64,000 nucleotides of DNA. It comes from Hyalangium versicolor. Lineage in GTDB: Bacteria; Myxococcota; Myxococcia; Myxococcales; Myxococcaceae. The stretch covers positions 62,001-126,000 of the forward strand of contig NZ_JAHXBF010000019.1 in the NCBI RefSeq assembly GCF_020103695.1. The letters run 5' to 3'. Positions 62,492-64,000 of this stretch are shown piece by piece (the first letter of the stretch is position 1; every line of letters starts with the position of its first letter). The notes beneath the pieces were generated by a model. The model did not search any database. It saw only the letters and a list, made by a program, of their open reading frames with translations, and had not been told where the DNA came from. Both the position numbers and the translations under genes were made by a program.

Positions 62492-63229
62492 TTGCCCACC
62501 CTCTCTTCACGCGCACTGCTGCTGAGCCTGGTCCTGGGGCTGAGCCTGTGTACGGCCTGCTCCGAGGATCTCGAGCCCGACGACCCCGGGCGCCGCGATC
62601 TGCTCTTCACCTTCGATGGGAGCCTGCAAGGTTGGACGGGCGGCTTCACGGATCTGGCCCCGGGCCAGGAAGATCAAGTGGCCTTCACCTTCGAACAACG
62701 CGAGTTGCCCACCGAGACAGGGATCATGGGCGGAGCGCTGCTGCTCTCGGGCAGGAACGTGAGCGATGACCTGTTCATGTTCGTCACGCATCCGGTGAAC
62801 GACCTGAGTCCTGACTCTCCGTACTCCCTCACGTTCGAGCTGGAGCTGGCTAGCGACGCGTCCACGGGTTGCGCGGGCATCGGCGGCGCTCCGGGAGAGA
62901 GTGTGTTCCTGAAGGTAGGCGCTGCCGCCGTTGAGCCGGCGCGCGTGACGGACGAGTCCGGCCACTACCGCATCAATGTGGACAAGGGGAACCAGTCCGG
63001 GGGCGGCGCCAACGCACAGGTGGTGGGCAACATCGCCAATGGCTCGACGGACTGCACCCACCCGACGTACCGGCGCATCACGAGAGACAACCGTGCAAAC
63101 CCCTTCCGGATCAACTCGGACGGCGAGGGCCGGCTCTGGTTGCTGCTCGGCACGGACTCGGGCTTCGAGGGGACCACGGCGCTCTACGTGGACACGATTC
63201 GTGTCGTCCTGGAGCCGATCGCGCAATAG
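62492..63229 (+). CDS. Secreted lipoprotein with a carbohydrate-binding-like beta-sandwich
   Basis: A 245-aa exported protein. The TTG at 62492 has GGAGG five bases upstream; ATG 62480 adds four residues. Leader RALLLSLVLGLSLCTAC gives a lipobox-like end. The mature domain (FTFDGSLQGWTGGFTDL..., LSPDSPYSLTFELELASDAS, GFEGTTALYVDTIRVVL) is a jelly-roll-like sandwich, typical of galactose-binding/CBM-like domains. No catalytic motif. Function is probably binding of a surface or extracellular ligand. Confidence 0.65.
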   Translation: MPTLSSRALLLSLVLGLSLCTACSEDLEPDDPGRRDLLFTFDGSLQGWTGGFTDLAPGQEDQVAFTFEQRELPTETGIMGGALLLSGRNVSDDLFMFVTHPVNDLSPDSPYSLTFELELASDASTGCAGIGGAPGESVFLKVGAAAVEPARVTDESGHYRINVDKGNQSGGGANAQVVGNIANGSTDCTHPTYRRITRDNRANPFRINSDGEGRLWLLLGTDSGFEGTTALYVDTIRVVLEPIAQ

Positions 63230-63232
63230 GGT

Positions 63233-63529
63233 ATGCCCGTGACGACGACTCGCTCCTATCCCCCGTGGCTGGTGATCTCGCGAATGCTCGGCACCGTGGC
63301 GCTCATCGGCGCGCTGGCGGTGACGCTCAAGCCCGGCGTGGCGTCTCCGGCGCTCGGGCCCGTGTTCATCGTCGCGTTCCTGGTGCTGCGTCTGGGGAGC
63401 GAGTGGGCGCTGGCCCTGCTCTACCCGGACGAAGAAGGCCGTCACCGCCGCTCCGCGATCCTCAATACGCTGATCGCGGTGGCTGTCACGGCCTTCTGGT
63501 TCTACATCCGCCAACGCGGGCACCTCTGA
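63233..63529 (+). CDS. Small integral membrane protein
   Basis: A 98-aa protein with three hydrophobic segments (about 12-30, 39-62, 75-92) and a charged loop PDEEGRHRRS. No family recognised. The ATG is 3 bp after the upstream stop, so translation is coupled to the lipoprotein gene. A GTG two codons later is also possible. Confidence 0.6.
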   Translation: MPVTTTRSYPPWLVISRMLGTVALIGALAVTLKPGVASPALGPVFIVAFLVLRLGSEWALALLYPDEEGRHRRSAILNTLIAVAVTAFWFYIRQRGHL

Positions 63530-63562
63530 GCGGCCACTCGGCCGTGAGGCTCTTCACGCTCA

Positions 63563-63581
63563 CCACGGGGATACCCCGTGG
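63563..63581 (+). terminator. Terminator hairpin after the small membrane protein gene
   Basis: CCACGGGG-ata-CCCCGTGG is a perfect 8-bp stem with a 3-nt loop, 33 bp after the stop. Confidence 0.6.
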
Positions 63582-63731
63582 GTGGTATCGCCGCGCTACA
63601 GCTCCTTTTCTAACTTGGTGAGCCGCAGACGTTGTCCTGCGTTCTGACGTGCTCTCGGTTCGGAGCGCCTTCCACTCCCGTGGTGCTGGCGAGAAGGCGT
63701 CCCTCGTGCCCAGACACGGGGATGGATCCTC

Positions 63732-64000
63732 ATGATGCCCCCCAAGTCTTCGAGTTCACCCGCATCCCAGACTGCCCCTCTCTCCAGCAACCCCCTCAGA
63801 ACGCTTCAGCAGCAACATCGCGCGAGTCAGTCGCGCCTTGTCATCCTGCTCGTCCTGATTCTCCTTCCCTCGGTGGCTGCTGCCAGGAAGCAGAGCCAGA
63901 CTCGAACCCATCTCGACAGGGCTCGAACCTTCTACGAGAGCCTGGGCTATGAGCGTGCGCTGGCTGAACTCGAACGAGCGCGGCAGAACGCTCTGTCGAA
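63732..64000 (+). CDS. Partial exported protein with TPR-like start, cut by the window edge
   Basis: An uninterrupted frame of 89 codons from ATG 63732 (or 63735) to the right edge. The protein begins with a Ser/Pro/Gln-rich hydrophilic stretch, then a hydrophobic segment (LVILLVLILLPSVAAA, about 37-52), and then HLDRARTFYESLGYERALAE, a TPR-like helix pair. It probably encodes an exported or membrane-anchored TPR protein. Only the N-terminus is visible, so no function can be given. Confidence 0.6.
   Translation, partial: MMPPKSSSSPASQTAPLSSNPLRTLQQQHRASQSRLVILLVLILLPSVAAARKQSQTRTHLDRARTFYESLGYERALAELERARQNALS

Overview
The window looks like a chromosomal segment of a myxobacterium, most likely suborder Cystobacterineae (Archangium/Cystobacter/Stigmatella/Hyalangium type). 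The evidence is high GC, a glycine-rich AgmC-like protein with a MYXO-CTERM tail (57494-59575), a PilT-type motility ATPase with a long Pro/Ala linker, many secreted lipoproteins, and toxin-like/immunity-like pairs. The species assignment is inference. No rRNA, tRNA, CRISPR array, insertion sequence or prophage was recognised.

Layout. 1-9.5 kb: a neutral ceramidase, an MFS transporter, and two secreted cellulosic enzymes (GH74 xyloglucanase and GH6 cellulase, both ending in CBM3), preceded by two palindromes resembling LacI/GalR operators. 9.5-13.3 kb: an ASCH-like protein, an overlapping LytS/LytTR two-component pair and a divergent membrane-anchored helical protein. 13.4-23.1 kb: a propeller-repeat lipoprotein, a MerR-alpha/beta-hydrolase operon with a textbook 19-bp-spacer MerR promoter, a GNAT, a serine hydrolase, a secreted nuclease followed by two small genes, and a protein with tandem F5/8 domains. 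23.4-25.3 kb: an orphan sensor kinase.

25.4-31.5 kb: the most interesting locus, a five-gene minus-strand operon. It encodes a stand-alone A-T-TE synthetase of the furanone/terphenylquinone type, an O-methyltransferase, an SDR lacking the catalytic Tyr/Lys, a second methyltransferase and a pirin. It has a candidate promoter, a leader able to form two exclusive hairpins, and a terminator. It is probably a small biosynthetic cluster for an aromatic alpha-keto-acid-derived furanone or quinone.

31.7-44.4 kb: housekeeping and accessory genes (Nudix, SGNH hydrolase, LysR with a convergent metallo-beta-lactamase-fold protein, DUF1801, beta-carbonic anhydrase, a repeat lipoprotein, acyl-CoA dehydrogenase), then a close relative of eukaryotic sphingolipid delta-4 desaturase (DES1) and a HipA-like kinase/DUF3037 pair. 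With the ceramidase at the left edge, the desaturase suggests sphingolipid-active metabolism. 44.8-49.8 kb: an S9 peptidase and a toxin-like/immunity-like gene pair. 49.8-64 kb: the PilT-like ATPase and its partner, a TIGR00300 enzyme, small secreted and membrane proteins, a phosphatase, a metallophosphoesterase, the AgmC-like protein, a methyltransferase, an HTH-citrate synthase fusion and, at the edge, the first 89 codons of a TPR-like protein.

Several convergent gene pairs end in hairpins that contain both stop codons. Start codons were chosen from visible Shine-Dalgarno sequences where possible and should be read as proposals.
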